Shown: piece after piece, positions 1-7,335 of the stretch
How the letters are laid out: every line of letters begins with the position of its first letter
How positions within the stretch are numbered: the first letter of the stretch is position 1
Made by a program: the position numbers and the translations under genes
Source of the DNA: Litorivivens sp047622145
GTDB taxonomy: Bacteria; Pseudomonadota; Gammaproteobacteria; Pseudomonadales; Spongiibacteraceae
DNA length: 29,952 nucleotides
Assembly: GCA_047622145.1 (NCBI GenBank)
Contig: JBLHMO010000021.1
Coordinates: forward strand, 1-29,952
Direction: 5' to 3'
The notes under the pieces: generated by a model
Databases searched by the model: none
The model's input: the letters and a program-made list of their open reading frames with translations, nothing else
Told to the model about the DNA's origin: nothing

Positions 1-2
1 TT

Positions 3-527
3 CAAATTCACGACTCAACCTTTGTCCACGATAGCGCGCAGATTTACGGTAAGGTTGCGCTGGCAGAAGACGTATCGGTATGGCCCAACGTCGTGATCCG
101 TGCAGAAATGTATGAGATTGCGATTGGCGCCGGCACCAATATTCAAGATTTTGTGATGGTACACGTCGGTGGCGCCTGCGGCACCCGAGTTGGCAGTAAT
201 TGCTCGATTACCCACCACGCTACATTGCACGGCTGCGACATAGGCGACAATTGCCTGATTGGCATCAATGCGACCCTGATGGACGGCGTTAAAATCGGCA
301 ACAACTGCATCGTCGCCGGGCACGCCATACTCACCGAAGGCAGTGAATTTCCCGATAACGCCGTTATCGCCGGGGTACCGGCCAAGCAGGTTGGCACTAA
401 AGACAGTAGCGCCGCCAATAAAATTAACGCCCGTTTTTATCAGTGCAATGCGCGCAATTACCGCAACGGCATTTATCGCTTCAGCGACGCCGACATTGAA
501 TGGGCTTTTAATTTAGGCACCGACTAA
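3..527 (+). CDS. Gamma carbonic anhydrase family protein (5' truncated by window)
   Basis: This is a left-handed beta-helix protein of the gamma carbonic anhydrase/PaaY-YrdA family. The reading frame is open from base 3, about 174 residues to the TAA, and the first visible residues already match the family N-terminus (QIHDSTFVHDSAQIYG), so only a few residues are missing. The hexapeptide repeats are visible through the middle of the protein. The three metal-site histidines expected in the family appear to be present: one in MVHVGG and two in ITHHATLHGC with the usual spacing of five. The family binds zinc or iron as a trimer. Some members hydrate CO2 and others act as thioesterases or have no known activity, so the substrate is not assigned. 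It is followed by a long poorly coding stretch, so it is probably the last gene of its transcript. Confidence 0.88.
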   Translation, partial: QIHDSTFVHDSAQIYGKVALAEDVSVWPNVVIRAEMYEIAIGAGTNIQDFVMVHVGGACGTRVGSNCSITHHATLHGCDIGDNCLIGINATLMDGVKIGNNCIVAGHAILTEGSEFPDNAVIAGVPAKQVGTKDSSAANKINARFYQCNARNYRNGIYRFSDADIEWAFNLGTD

Positions 528-621
528 ACCAGCGGACAAACTATACGCTGACTGCCAGACGCGACATCGGTCTGCGGCACCATCACGGCAGAGCCGATAG
601 ATCGTCGACCCAAAGCTGCAC

Positions 622-906
622 TTGCTGCTGGTGCTCATTCACCAACTGCCGAGTAAGTCGTCAGCTCACACCGACATCGCCGAAGTTGTCCACTACATTG
701 CAAAAATGTCCCACCCCAACTTGGAATTGGTGGCGCAGGAAGATATGGCTGCGTCTTGTGGCGACACGCTTAGTCCGCTTGGGCATCGATTATTGACACA
801 ATGTCATCAGGAATTCGCCTATGTATTGTCGCAATTCAAGTTCAGTTATATGAATTGGGTGAACCGCCGCTCTAATTCAATACATAAACTACTGGGCATT
901 CACTAG
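622..906 (+). CDS. Doubtful small ORF, possible gene remnant
   Basis: This is an open frame of about 94 residues starting at a TTG, with the upstream in-frame stop at 598-600. I do not recognise the product. The C-terminal half reads like real protein (GHRLLTQCHQEF, then aromatic residues and a basic end). There is no clear ribosome binding site and no ATG near the start. It ends one base before the convergent esterase stop. It may be a small hypothetical protein, the 3' remnant of a lost gene, or chance. The 94 bases between the carbonic anhydrase stop and this frame hold only an imperfect GC-rich inverted repeat near 569-596 without a T-run. Confidence 0.22.
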   Translation: MLLVLIHQLPSKSSAHTDIAEVVHYIAKMSHPNLELVAQEDMAASCGDTLSPLGHRLLTQCHQEFAYVLSQFKFSYMNWVNRRSNSIHKLLGIH

Positions 907-907
907 G

Positions 908-2188
908 CTAATCAACAAGCGCTTGATATGTCATCTGCATCATGGTCTCTACGACGGGGTATGTACCATCAGGTAATAGCTGGGTCATGACCATTCCCAC
1001 AAGGTGCTTTTGGGGATCTACCCAAAAATGGGTTGTCGCGGCGCCGCCCCAGCTGTAAGTGCCTTCCGACACGGCCAAACCTGCGAGCCCTGCGTCGGTG
1101 ATAACGTATCCACCCAGACCAAAGCCAAGGCCTGCCCTAGCCGTATACGGCCCAGCTAAGCTCATCAGCGGCGCCTCTCCCATTGATGGCGGCAGCTGGT
1201 TAGACATAATCATATCGACGCTACTTGGCGCTATAATACGCACTCCCCCAAACTCCCCCCTGTTCAACAACATATGTGCAAACTGAAGATAGTTAGCTGC
1301 AGTTCCCACTAGGCCTGAGCCACCCATTTCGAGCCCAGTACCCATTAAATATTGACTTACCTCCGCTTGGTCAATTTGACTCATTCCACCTTCAGATGTC
1401 GGAATATAAAGTGCGGCAAAACGCTCTGCTCGACTGGAATCAACCCAAAACCCTGTGTCATTCATAGCTAATGGGGCAAATATATTCTGCTCCAGAAACT
1501 CTCCCAACCCTTGCCCCGTCAACACCTCTATCACTCGACCCAAAACGTCCAGCCCAAAACCATAGTTCCACTCGAATCCTGGCTGCGAAAGCAGGGGCTG
1601 CTCTGCCAGCGCCGAAGTCCACTGCTCCAGATTTTTGTATCTCTGAGGCGACGAACTACCGCTTATCTCGGCATCCTGATACAACTTGCCAACGGGCGTT
1701 GGAATAAAATCGTAAGTAAGACCAGAGGTATGCGTCAGCAGGTGGCGGATCGTTATTGCACTATTTGCCGGCTCGCTTGTGACATTCCCGTCTCTAATAC
1801 CAGTGAATACGCTCATTTCCTTAAACGCGGGTAGGAAATTCCACACGGGATCATCTAGGCGCAGTTCGCCTTGCTCAATAAGAATCATAGCCGCGACCGC
1901 TGTCACTGGCTTTGTCATGGAGTACAAACGAAACAGCGTGTCCTTCTGCATAGGCAGATTTTGGATAATATCTCTAAGCCCCGTCGTTTCGAAATGCACG
2001 ACTTCGCCCTTGCGAGCAACAAGCGAAACCGTGCCCGGAATTTTTCCTGCGTCTACAAAACGCTTCAAGACTGGCGCAATACGCTCCAGTCTCTCGTCTG
2101 AAAAACCATGCTTTCTGCCATCAACAGTTTTGGGCAGCGTATTGCCGGCGTCTTGACAGGCGTCAGAATTATTAGATAAATCAAACAT
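908..2188 (-). CDS. Serine hydrolase, class C beta-lactamase fold (EstB-like esterase)
   Basis: This 426-aa protein belongs to the beta-lactamase/penicillin-binding-protein-like serine hydrolases. The catalytic S-x-x-K motif is SMTK at residues 90-93. A tyrosine motif follows at about Y209 (WNYGFGLDVLG), and the C-terminal WGGA...HFWVDP element of EstB-type esterases is visible near residue 380. No signal peptide is seen, which suits a cytoplasmic esterase better than a periplasmic beta-lactamase. The ATG at 2188 has a GAGG eight bases upstream. It lies downstream of a TonB-dependent receptor on the same strand, separated by 218 bases that include a likely terminator, so it may have its own promoter. 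Substrate unknown: small esters, lactones or amides are all possible for the family. Antibiotic resistance should not be assumed. Confidence 0.88.
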   Translation of the reverse strand: MFDLSNNSDACQDAGNTLPKTVDGRKHGFSDERLERIAPVLKRFVDAGKIPGTVSLVARKGEVVHFETTGLRDIIQNLPMQKDTLFRLYSMTKPVTAVAAMILIEQGELRLDDPVWNFLPAFKEMSVFTGIRDGNVTSEPANSAITIRHLLTHTSGLTYDFIPTPVGKLYQDAEISGSSSPQRYKNLEQWTSALAEQPLLSQPGFEWNYGFGLDVLGRVIEVLTGQGLGEFLEQNIFAPLAMNDTGFWVDSSRAERFAALYIPTSEGGMSQIDQAEVSQYLMGTGLEMGGSGLVGTAANYLQFAHMLLNRGEFGGVRIIAPSSVDMIMSNQLPPSMGEAPLMSLAGPYTARAGLGFGLGGYVITDAGLAGLAVSEGTYSWGGAATTHFWVDPQKHLVGMVMTQLLPDGTYPVVETMMQMTYQALVD

Positions 2189-2354
2189 AACAAAACCTCG
2201 TAAAACTCAATATAGACCCTTCGCAACGCTCAGTTCACACACTACTAAATACTGAATAATGAACTCATGAAACGCGGCCACGTGTACGAGAAGGCCTTAA
2301 AATAAATGTAGGCACCCAATTACAGGGCAGCCATAATTTCTGACATCGACTTGT

Positions 2355-2393
2355 TAAAACGGGCAAGCAGTGGGAATTAAGTGCCGTGCCCGT
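2355..2393 (-). terminator. Likely intrinsic terminator after the TonB-dependent receptor
   Basis: The arms ACGGGCA (2359-2365) and TGCCCGT (2387-2393) are perfectly complementary over 7 bp, with a 21-base loop that can pair partly within itself. On the minus strand the stem runs into TTTT. It begins 14 bases past the receptor stop, the expected place for termination. The large loop and short T-run keep confidence moderate. Confidence 0.5.
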
Positions 2394-2406
2394 ATCAATA
2401 GAAAAT

Positions 2407-4731
2407 CTAATAGGTGTAACTAAGGCGGAGATCTACCGTGCGTGGTCTACCAATAATGTAGGTGTCTGGGTCTAGCGCCATGTTTCCCAACTGGTAACGT
2501 TCGTCAGTGATATTCTTCACCCCAACACTTAGGCTAAAGCTGTTATTGCTGGCGCCAACTATGGCATCCCATGTTTGAAAGCCATCCATAGAGGGGTCGT
2601 AGTCAATCGTTTCGGGTCTAAACGCCCTATCGCCTGTTACGTTCGTATTGACAGTCACAAAAGGCGAAAACCCGAAAACATTAAAATCGACAGGCCGGTA
2701 AGTTACATTCGCGGACCAACTAAAATCGGACTGCTGAGGTAGCGCGGAGCCTGCGGGTATCATCCCCTTTGTATCGCCTTTCACAATTTCACCGTCAGAC
2801 CAATAGAAATTGGCGCCGACAACCAAACCGTCAATAAGATTCAAACCCAACTCAAGCTCGGCGCCTTTATTCACCGCCTCCCCCACGTTGAGAATTACTA
2901 CAGCTTCGCTGTCGAGTGCCCCAGCTTGCGCAGGCTCAGTAGTCTGAACCTGCATATCGGTCCACTCGAGCTCGAAAAGAGACAGGTTTGCTAGCAAGAG
3001 ACCATCCCACCATTGGGTCTTCGCGCCTATCTCGTAACTCCACAGCCTATCCGGCTCGAAGAATGGAGTCGCGGTGGTCGACGCAGCGATTGGGTTGGTT
3101 CCGCCAGACCGGACACCCTCAGCGATATTCAAGTAAACCATACGCTGATCATCGATAAACCAACTCAAGGTCAACTTTGGAGTCGTCGCCGAAGTTTCAA
3201 TTTCATATTCCGACGAACTTTCGCCCGACACACAACTGCATGCGGTTACCCCCGCTGCATAAAGCGGCCCCCGCAATGCTGCTGTGGCGGACAATCCAAC
3301 TTCCTCACGGAAACTACGTGCCCCAACCGTCAGCTCTAAACTACTGAGTAAACGCAGCGTCAATTCGCCAAAAACGGCTTTTTGTTCAAATGATTCGCGC
3401 CCCCATTCCCCCACTACACCTGGCCCAATCGGTGATGGCTCATCACTCGCGTCGTTGTCTATCAGAAAATCAAAATCATTGATTCGCTTTCGGTAGAAAA
3501 CGCCGGCAACCCAGTTAATCCAGCCCTCGCTGTTCGAAACAAGGCGAATTTCCTGTGCAAAAGCTCGCTGATGATTGTCAGTCGTTACCCACTCGTTCTC
3601 CGCTTCGAGCGTTGGCGCCTGAAAATCTCTACCAAAGGTCGGTGTGATCAAAGCCTTTTTTAGTGGTTCAAGAAATCCCAATCGGCTCAAGGCTTGACGT
3701 TCGTTGATGAAATAACTACTCGAGCTGGTTAGGGTGGCAAAATCAAAGTCGTAGCTTAGTGTCGCACTTGCCAAATCCAGGTCGGAATCGGCAAACTGAG
3801 GTTCACTACCGTCATTTCTTAGATCCCCATTTTTGAACTGAACAGCATTGAAATTATCCATTTGCTGGTCTTGGTGGAGCAGCATGAGGTTTAAATGCAA
3901 ATTATCTGTGACATTTCCCGCCAGTGCTGCACGTGCGGTAAAATTATTCGAGCTGTTTTCATCTTCACCTTCGGGCCCACGGTTGAAGTAGTTGATGAAC
4001 CCCGCATCATGACGCTTAGACCCAACGAGCCGCATCGCCCACTCTCCAAAGAGCGGCACATTCAGCATCACATTGGTCGCTCGATTGGTTCCGCCATTTC
4101 GGGTATTGCTTTCGCCTAGCTCAACTTTCGCCGCAACGCTATCGGGATCAGGCTGATTGAGAATCATCCTGATGGTTCCACCCATCGCGCCTTCGCCATA
4201 AAGAGTCCCTTGCGGGCCTTTGAGAACCTCCATTCTTTGCAAATCGAATAGGGCTAAATCAGGCATTATACCGTTACCTTGAATGGGGGTATCGTCGAGG
4301 TATAAGCCAATTGGCGAGGACGCCCCTCCGCCTCCGGCGCCATCTGCTGCCGTATTCGCAACGCCTCGAACAGCAATCTTTTTCTCGAGCCCCGAATCCG
4401 CAAAATCAACACCTGGCACAGAAAACACGTAATCTTCCATGCCGCTGATGCCATTGCGCTCCATCGCCTCGCCATCCAACACCCGAATGCCGCTCGCGAT
4501 ATCCTGAACAGATTGCTCTCGGCGATTGGCGGTAACTATGACTTCTTCAATGTCCCTCGTGCGCGCTTTACTAACCGGCTTTTCATCAGGTTTTTCGGCT
4601 TGTTTCGGATTGCTTTCTTCAGGTTTTTCGGACTGCGCACTTGCACCCACCGAGAACATCACAAGGAATAGGCCAACCACTAGCGACCTATTCGAGATCA
4701 TTGAATTTCTATTAACCATAGTTTTTCTCAT
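2407..4731 (-). CDS. TonB-dependent outer membrane receptor
   Basis: This is an outer-membrane active transporter of about 774 aa. The ATG at 4731 is chosen because GGAG lies five bases upstream; the longer frame to 4749 would need a TTG without a good site. A signal peptide is visible (hydrophobic SLVVGLFLVMFSVGASA). It is followed by a charged linker and a TonB-box-like IEEVIVTANRREQ. The plug domain covers roughly residues 60-180, including VRGV and the KGPQGTLYGEGAMGG region. The rest is a beta-barrel ending in LRLSYTY with the expected terminal aromatic residue. The sequence type resembles receptors for plant, polyketide or sugar-like ligands in marine gammaproteobacteria and sphingomonads, but the ligand cannot be read from sequence. 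A LysR gene upstream and a serine hydrolase downstream suggest a regulated import-and-hydrolyse set. Confidence 0.93.
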   Translation of the reverse strand: MRKTMVNRNSMISNRSLVVGLFLVMFSVGASAQSEKPEESNPKQAEKPDEKPVSKARTRDIEEVIVTANRREQSVQDIASGIRVLDGEAMERNGISGMEDYVFSVPGVDFADSGLEKKIAVRGVANTAADGAGGGGASSPIGLYLDDTPIQGNGIMPDLALFDLQRMEVLKGPQGTLYGEGAMGGTIRMILNQPDPDSVAAKVELGESNTRNGGTNRATNVMLNVPLFGEWAMRLVGSKRHDAGFINYFNRGPEGEDENSSNNFTARAALAGNVTDNLHLNLMLLHQDQQMDNFNAVQFKNGDLRNDGSEPQFADSDLDLASATLSYDFDFATLTSSSSYFINERQALSRLGFLEPLKKALITPTFGRDFQAPTLEAENEWVTTDNHQRAFAQEIRLVSNSEGWINWVAGVFYRKRINDFDFLIDNDASDEPSPIGPGVVGEWGRESFEQKAVFGELTLRLLSSLELTVGARSFREEVGLSATAALRGPLYAAGVTACSCVSGESSSEYEIETSATTPKLTLSWFIDDQRMVYLNIAEGVRSGGTNPIAASTTATPFFEPDRLWSYEIGAKTQWWDGLLLANLSLFELEWTDMQVQTTEPAQAGALDSEAVVILNVGEAVNKGAELELGLNLIDGLVVGANFYWSDGEIVKGDTKGMIPAGSALPQQSDFSWSANVTYRPVDFNVFGFSPFVTVNTNVTGDRAFRPETIDYDPSMDGFQTWDAIVGASNNSFSLSVGVKNITDERYQLGNMALDPDTYIIGRPRTVDLRLSYTY

Positions 4732-4863
4732 CAAAGCTCCGCACAGCAAGTCGTTAGCTGTTACTTTTATATGGGCGACACAGATCGGATACGCGGAGAA
4801 TCGCGCAGCTCAATCGCACGCCTACAGCTGAGAATCCAGAATCACACAAGTAGCAGAAGGGAA

Positions 4864-4895
4864 AAAGAGGCGTATTGGGAATCACTATCCCAATA
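4864..4895 (-). terminator. Candidate terminator between lysR and the TonB receptor
   Basis: TATTGGGA (4873-4880) and TCCCAATA (4888-4895) form a perfect 8-bp stem with a 7-base loop. On the minus strand it is followed four bases later by TCTTTTT. It lies 36 bases beyond the stop of the upstream LysR gene, so it could end that transcript. It is AT-rich and could instead be a regulator site in the receptor's leader. Confidence 0.4.
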
Positions 4896-4931
4896 ATGCA
4901 ATAATCAATCGTCGGGCAGGTATAGCGACGT

Positions 4932-5810
4932 TCAGCTTGCCGACTTCTCTTCCAGATAGTCGATAAAAGCACGAACTTTCGCGGGCATACGCCGACTTGT
5001 AGTCAGCGCGTACCAATCGGTGGCGGAACCGACCCAATCGGGCAAAATTCTTACTAGCCTCTGGTTTGCAACATCGTCGGCCGCTCCTTCTATCGTCCAC
5101 GGTATGATGCCCAAACCTTGAATGGCAAACCGGCCTAATACCGTAAACAGATTGAGACAAATCTGGCCTTTTACTTTGACTATTTCATTTCTGCCATCAT
5201 TTATATTGAAAAGTTGCCACGGCGCTCCTCTTTGGTAATGGAGGCATTCGTGGTCGGCCAGATCTTGGGGAACTTGGGGTATTCCTCGGCGCTTCAAATA
5301 ATCAGGTGATGCGAAAAGCGCTATTTCTGTGTGAAGTATTTTTCTCGCCACCGCGTCCTGTTCTGTTGGCAATCCGAACACGATCGCGATATCCATCGAA
5401 TCCGAGAGCAAATTTAGCGGCGGTGGCATCAGGGTTAACTCTAGCTGGATATCGGGATACCGCAAGACAAACTCTGGGATCAAGGGCGCCAACCATTCTG
5501 TCCCAAACTCTACCGGCATTGCGACTCGGATCAGTCCGCTTGGTTTAACGCGTATGTTAGTTAACTCATCGTGAGCATCCTGCGCGAGCTCTAGAATGCT
5601 CTGACATTTGGCAAAGTAGGTGGCGCCGGCGTCGGTCAGTTCCACCTGCCTAGTTGTGCGATTAAAAAGACGCAATCCAACTTCATCCTCTAGCTCGGCG
5701 ATACGCCGCGATACCGTTGAACTGGTCATATCAAGAACTTCAGCCGCCTGCGAAAAACTCTTCGTCCTCGCGACCTCGACAAAAATATGCATACTCTTAA
5801 ATAGGTTCAT
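4932..5810 (-). CDS. LysR-family transcriptional regulator
   Basis: This 292-aa regulator has the usual family length. The N-terminal winged helix-turn-helix lies at about residues 1-60 (SFSQAAEVLDMTSSTVSRRIAELEDEVG, then LFNRTTRQVELTDAG). The effector-binding domain runs from about 90 to the end. The pattern is that of the CrgA/DsdC-like branch of LysR proteins common in proteobacteria. Its stop is 200 bases before the TonB-receptor ATG on the same strand, so the receptor and esterase are the obvious candidate targets. An imperfect inverted repeat 17-56 bases upstream of its own ATG could be an autoregulatory site. The ATG at 5810 has only a weak purine-rich site upstream. The effector is unknown. 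Confidence 0.92.
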   Translation of the reverse strand: MNLFKSMHIFVEVARTKSFSQAAEVLDMTSSTVSRRIAELEDEVGLRLFNRTTRQVELTDAGATYFAKCQSILELAQDAHDELTNIRVKPSGLIRVAMPVEFGTEWLAPLIPEFVLRYPDIQLELTLMPPPLNLLSDSMDIAIVFGLPTEQDAVARKILHTEIALFASPDYLKRRGIPQVPQDLADHECLHYQRGAPWQLFNINDGRNEIVKVKGQICLNLFTVLGRFAIQGLGIIPWTIEGAADDVANQRLVRILPDWVGSATDWYALTTSRRMPAKVRAFIDYLEEKSAS

Positions 5811-5826
5811 TTTTCAGCGATTAATG

Positions 5827-5866
5827 TGATTGGGATGTTGCTCACACATTGTAAACAACCTAATCA
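5827..5866. promoter_or_regulatory. Imperfect inverted repeat upstream of lysR
   Basis: TGATTGGGATGTT (5827-5839) pairs with AACAACCTAATCA (5854-5866) at 11 of 13 positions, separated by 14 bases. It sits immediately upstream of the LysR start, where LysR proteins often bind to control their own gene. No T-run follows on either strand, so it is not a good terminator for purU. Confidence 0.3.
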
Positions 5867-5907
5867 TATTGCAAAGAGATATCTCGTAGGAAGAACTCCC
5901 TGCCACC

Positions 5908-6786
5908 TCACTGCAAAATAACCGTCTTATCTCCATTCAAGACCACCCTATCCTCACAATGTAGCCTTACCGCGTTCGACAGCGCTGTTGCCTCAATATC
6001 GTGCCCTAAGTGAACAAGCTGCTCGATGGTAAAGGTGTGATTAACGGGTTTCACTTCCTGCACGATAATCGGCCCTTCGTCGAGGGTTGCGGTTACATAA
6101 TGTGCGGTGGCGCCAACCACTTTTACGCCACGGCTGTGAGCCTGATGGTAGGGACGCGCGCCTTTAAAGCTGGGCAGGAATGAGTGGTGAATATTGATAG
6201 CATGGCCTTCCAGCTCGGCGCAGAGCTCATCAGAGAGTATCTGCATGTACCTTGCCAGCACCAACAGATCGACACGTTCGCTTTTCATCAGGTCGAGAAT
6301 TTGTGTTTCCTGCTGTGGTTTATTTGCTGCGGTCACAGGTAGGTGGTGGTAAGGAATGCCATACCACTCCACCAAACCACGGCAGTCATCGTGATTGGAA
6401 ATTATGCCTACAATATTAGCGGGAAGTGCGCCGGAACGCCATTTAGTAAGCAGCACATTAAGGCAATGGTCTTCTTTGGATACCGCGAGCAACACCCGCT
6501 GTTTTTGCGTAAGGGGCCGCAGGTGATATTCCATATCCAAGTGACTGGCCAAGCCATCCAGCTCGACGGTGAAGGCTTCAATCGCACAAGCCAGACTGCG
6601 ATCATCAAACACCATGCGTGAAAAAAAGCTGTGGGTGTAAGGATCTGAATACTGCGCAACCTCGGTAATAAACGCGCCGCGCTGATACAAAAGATTGGCG
6701 ACCCGGGCGAGAATGCCGAGCTGGTCTGGGCATTTGTAGGTAAGCACATAACGGCCGTAGCCCTGGGTTTGTTCGTGGTTTGTCAT
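5908..6786 (-). CDS. purU: Formyltetrahydrofolate deformylase
   Basis: PurU hydrolyses 10-formyltetrahydrofolate to tetrahydrofolate and formate, balancing one-carbon pools and supplying formate for PurT. The 292-aa length is standard. An N-terminal ACT domain (about residues 12-90, CPDQLGILARVANLL) is followed by a formyltransferase-fold catalytic domain. The catalytic residues are visible as N198, H200 and D236 (INIHHSFLPSFKGA and TLDEGPII). The ATG at 6786 lies six bases after the stop of the shikimate kinase-like gene, so the two are cotranscribed and probably translationally coupled. The link to an acyl-CoA ligase and a P-loop kinase is not an obvious pathway. Confidence 0.95.
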   Translation of the reverse strand: MTNHEQTQGYGRYVLTYKCPDQLGILARVANLLYQRGAFITEVAQYSDPYTHSFFSRMVFDDRSLACAIEAFTVELDGLASHLDMEYHLRPLTQKQRVLLAVSKEDHCLNVLLTKWRSGALPANIVGIISNHDDCRGLVEWYGIPYHHLPVTAANKPQQETQILDLMKSERVDLLVLARYMQILSDELCAELEGHAINIHHSFLPSFKGARPYHQAHSRGVKVVGATAHYVTATLDEGPIIVQEVKPVNHTFTIEQLVHLGHDIEATALSNAVRLHCEDRVVLNGDKTVILQ

Positions 6787-6792
6787 TACTCT

Positions 6793-7311
6793 CTACTTTT
6801 GGCTTGCGTGCAGCGCATCCACGATAAGCGCCAATACGAATTCTTGGGAATGAGAGCCCGCCGTGATGTGTATATCAGCGAACTCGCGGTATAGGGTCCA
6901 GCGCTCCTGAAACAAAGCATCAAAATCTTGCCCGGGTTTTTGTACGATGCCGCGGCTGTCCATATTGTGTATGCGTTCACGCAGTTCTTGCAGCGGCACA
7001 TCGATAAACACCACCACAGCCGATTTCTGTAAGTGCGCCATGGCGTGCTGCGCGTAGACGGCGCTGCCGCCGGTTGCAATCACCGTGTGCTCACATTGCA
7101 GCTCAAGCAACACTTCGCGCTCTATGGCTTGTAGGGCTTCGTAGCCACGGCTATCTATAATATTTTGCAGGTTGGTGTCGGCCCGTCGCTGGATCAGCAC
7201 ATCGGTGTCGATAAAATTCTTCGTCAGTGTTTTGGCGAGCAGAACGCCGATAGTGCTTTTACCTGCGCCGGGCATACCGATGAGGACGATATTAGTACGC
7301 CCATCACTCAC
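6793..7311 (-). CDS. Shikimate kinase-like P-loop protein
   Basis: This 172-aa protein has the length and layout of shikimate kinase. Walker A is GMPGAGKST at residues 12-20, FIDTDVLI follows at 34-41, the ATGG element is at 79-82, and an RGIV/ERWTLYREFAD lid and C-terminal region follow. Shikimate kinase phosphorylates shikimate in the chorismate pathway. The position equivalent to the shikimate-binding Arg in the usual G-E-x-x-F-R-x-x-E segment reads Gln here (GYEALQAIE, residues 56-64), so activity on shikimate is doubtful and another small acceptor is possible. The start is GTG at 7311 with a poor ribosome site. The gene sits between an acyl-CoA ligase (24 bases upstream) and purU (six bases downstream). 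It is not beside aroB, the normal partner of aroK, so a second, divergent copy is likely. Confidence 0.78.
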   Translation of the reverse strand: MSDGRTNIVLIGMPGAGKSTIGVLLAKTLTKNFIDTDVLIQRRADTNLQNIIDSRGYEALQAIEREVLLELQCEHTVIATGGSAVYAQHAMAHLQKSAVVVFIDVPLQELRERIHNMDSRGIVQKPGQDFDALFQERWTLYREFADIHITAGSHSQEFVLALIVDALHASQK

Positions 7312-7335
7312 CGTCGTGCCCGCTGAACTCTATTA

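Noticed and set aside
908..2188. Antibiotic-resistance beta-lactamase
   Set aside because: No signal peptide is present and the motifs fit EstB-like esterases, so resistance is not supported.
5876..5885. Ten-base palindrome GAGATATCTC between purU and lysR
   Set aside because: Too short and AT-rich to separate from chance.
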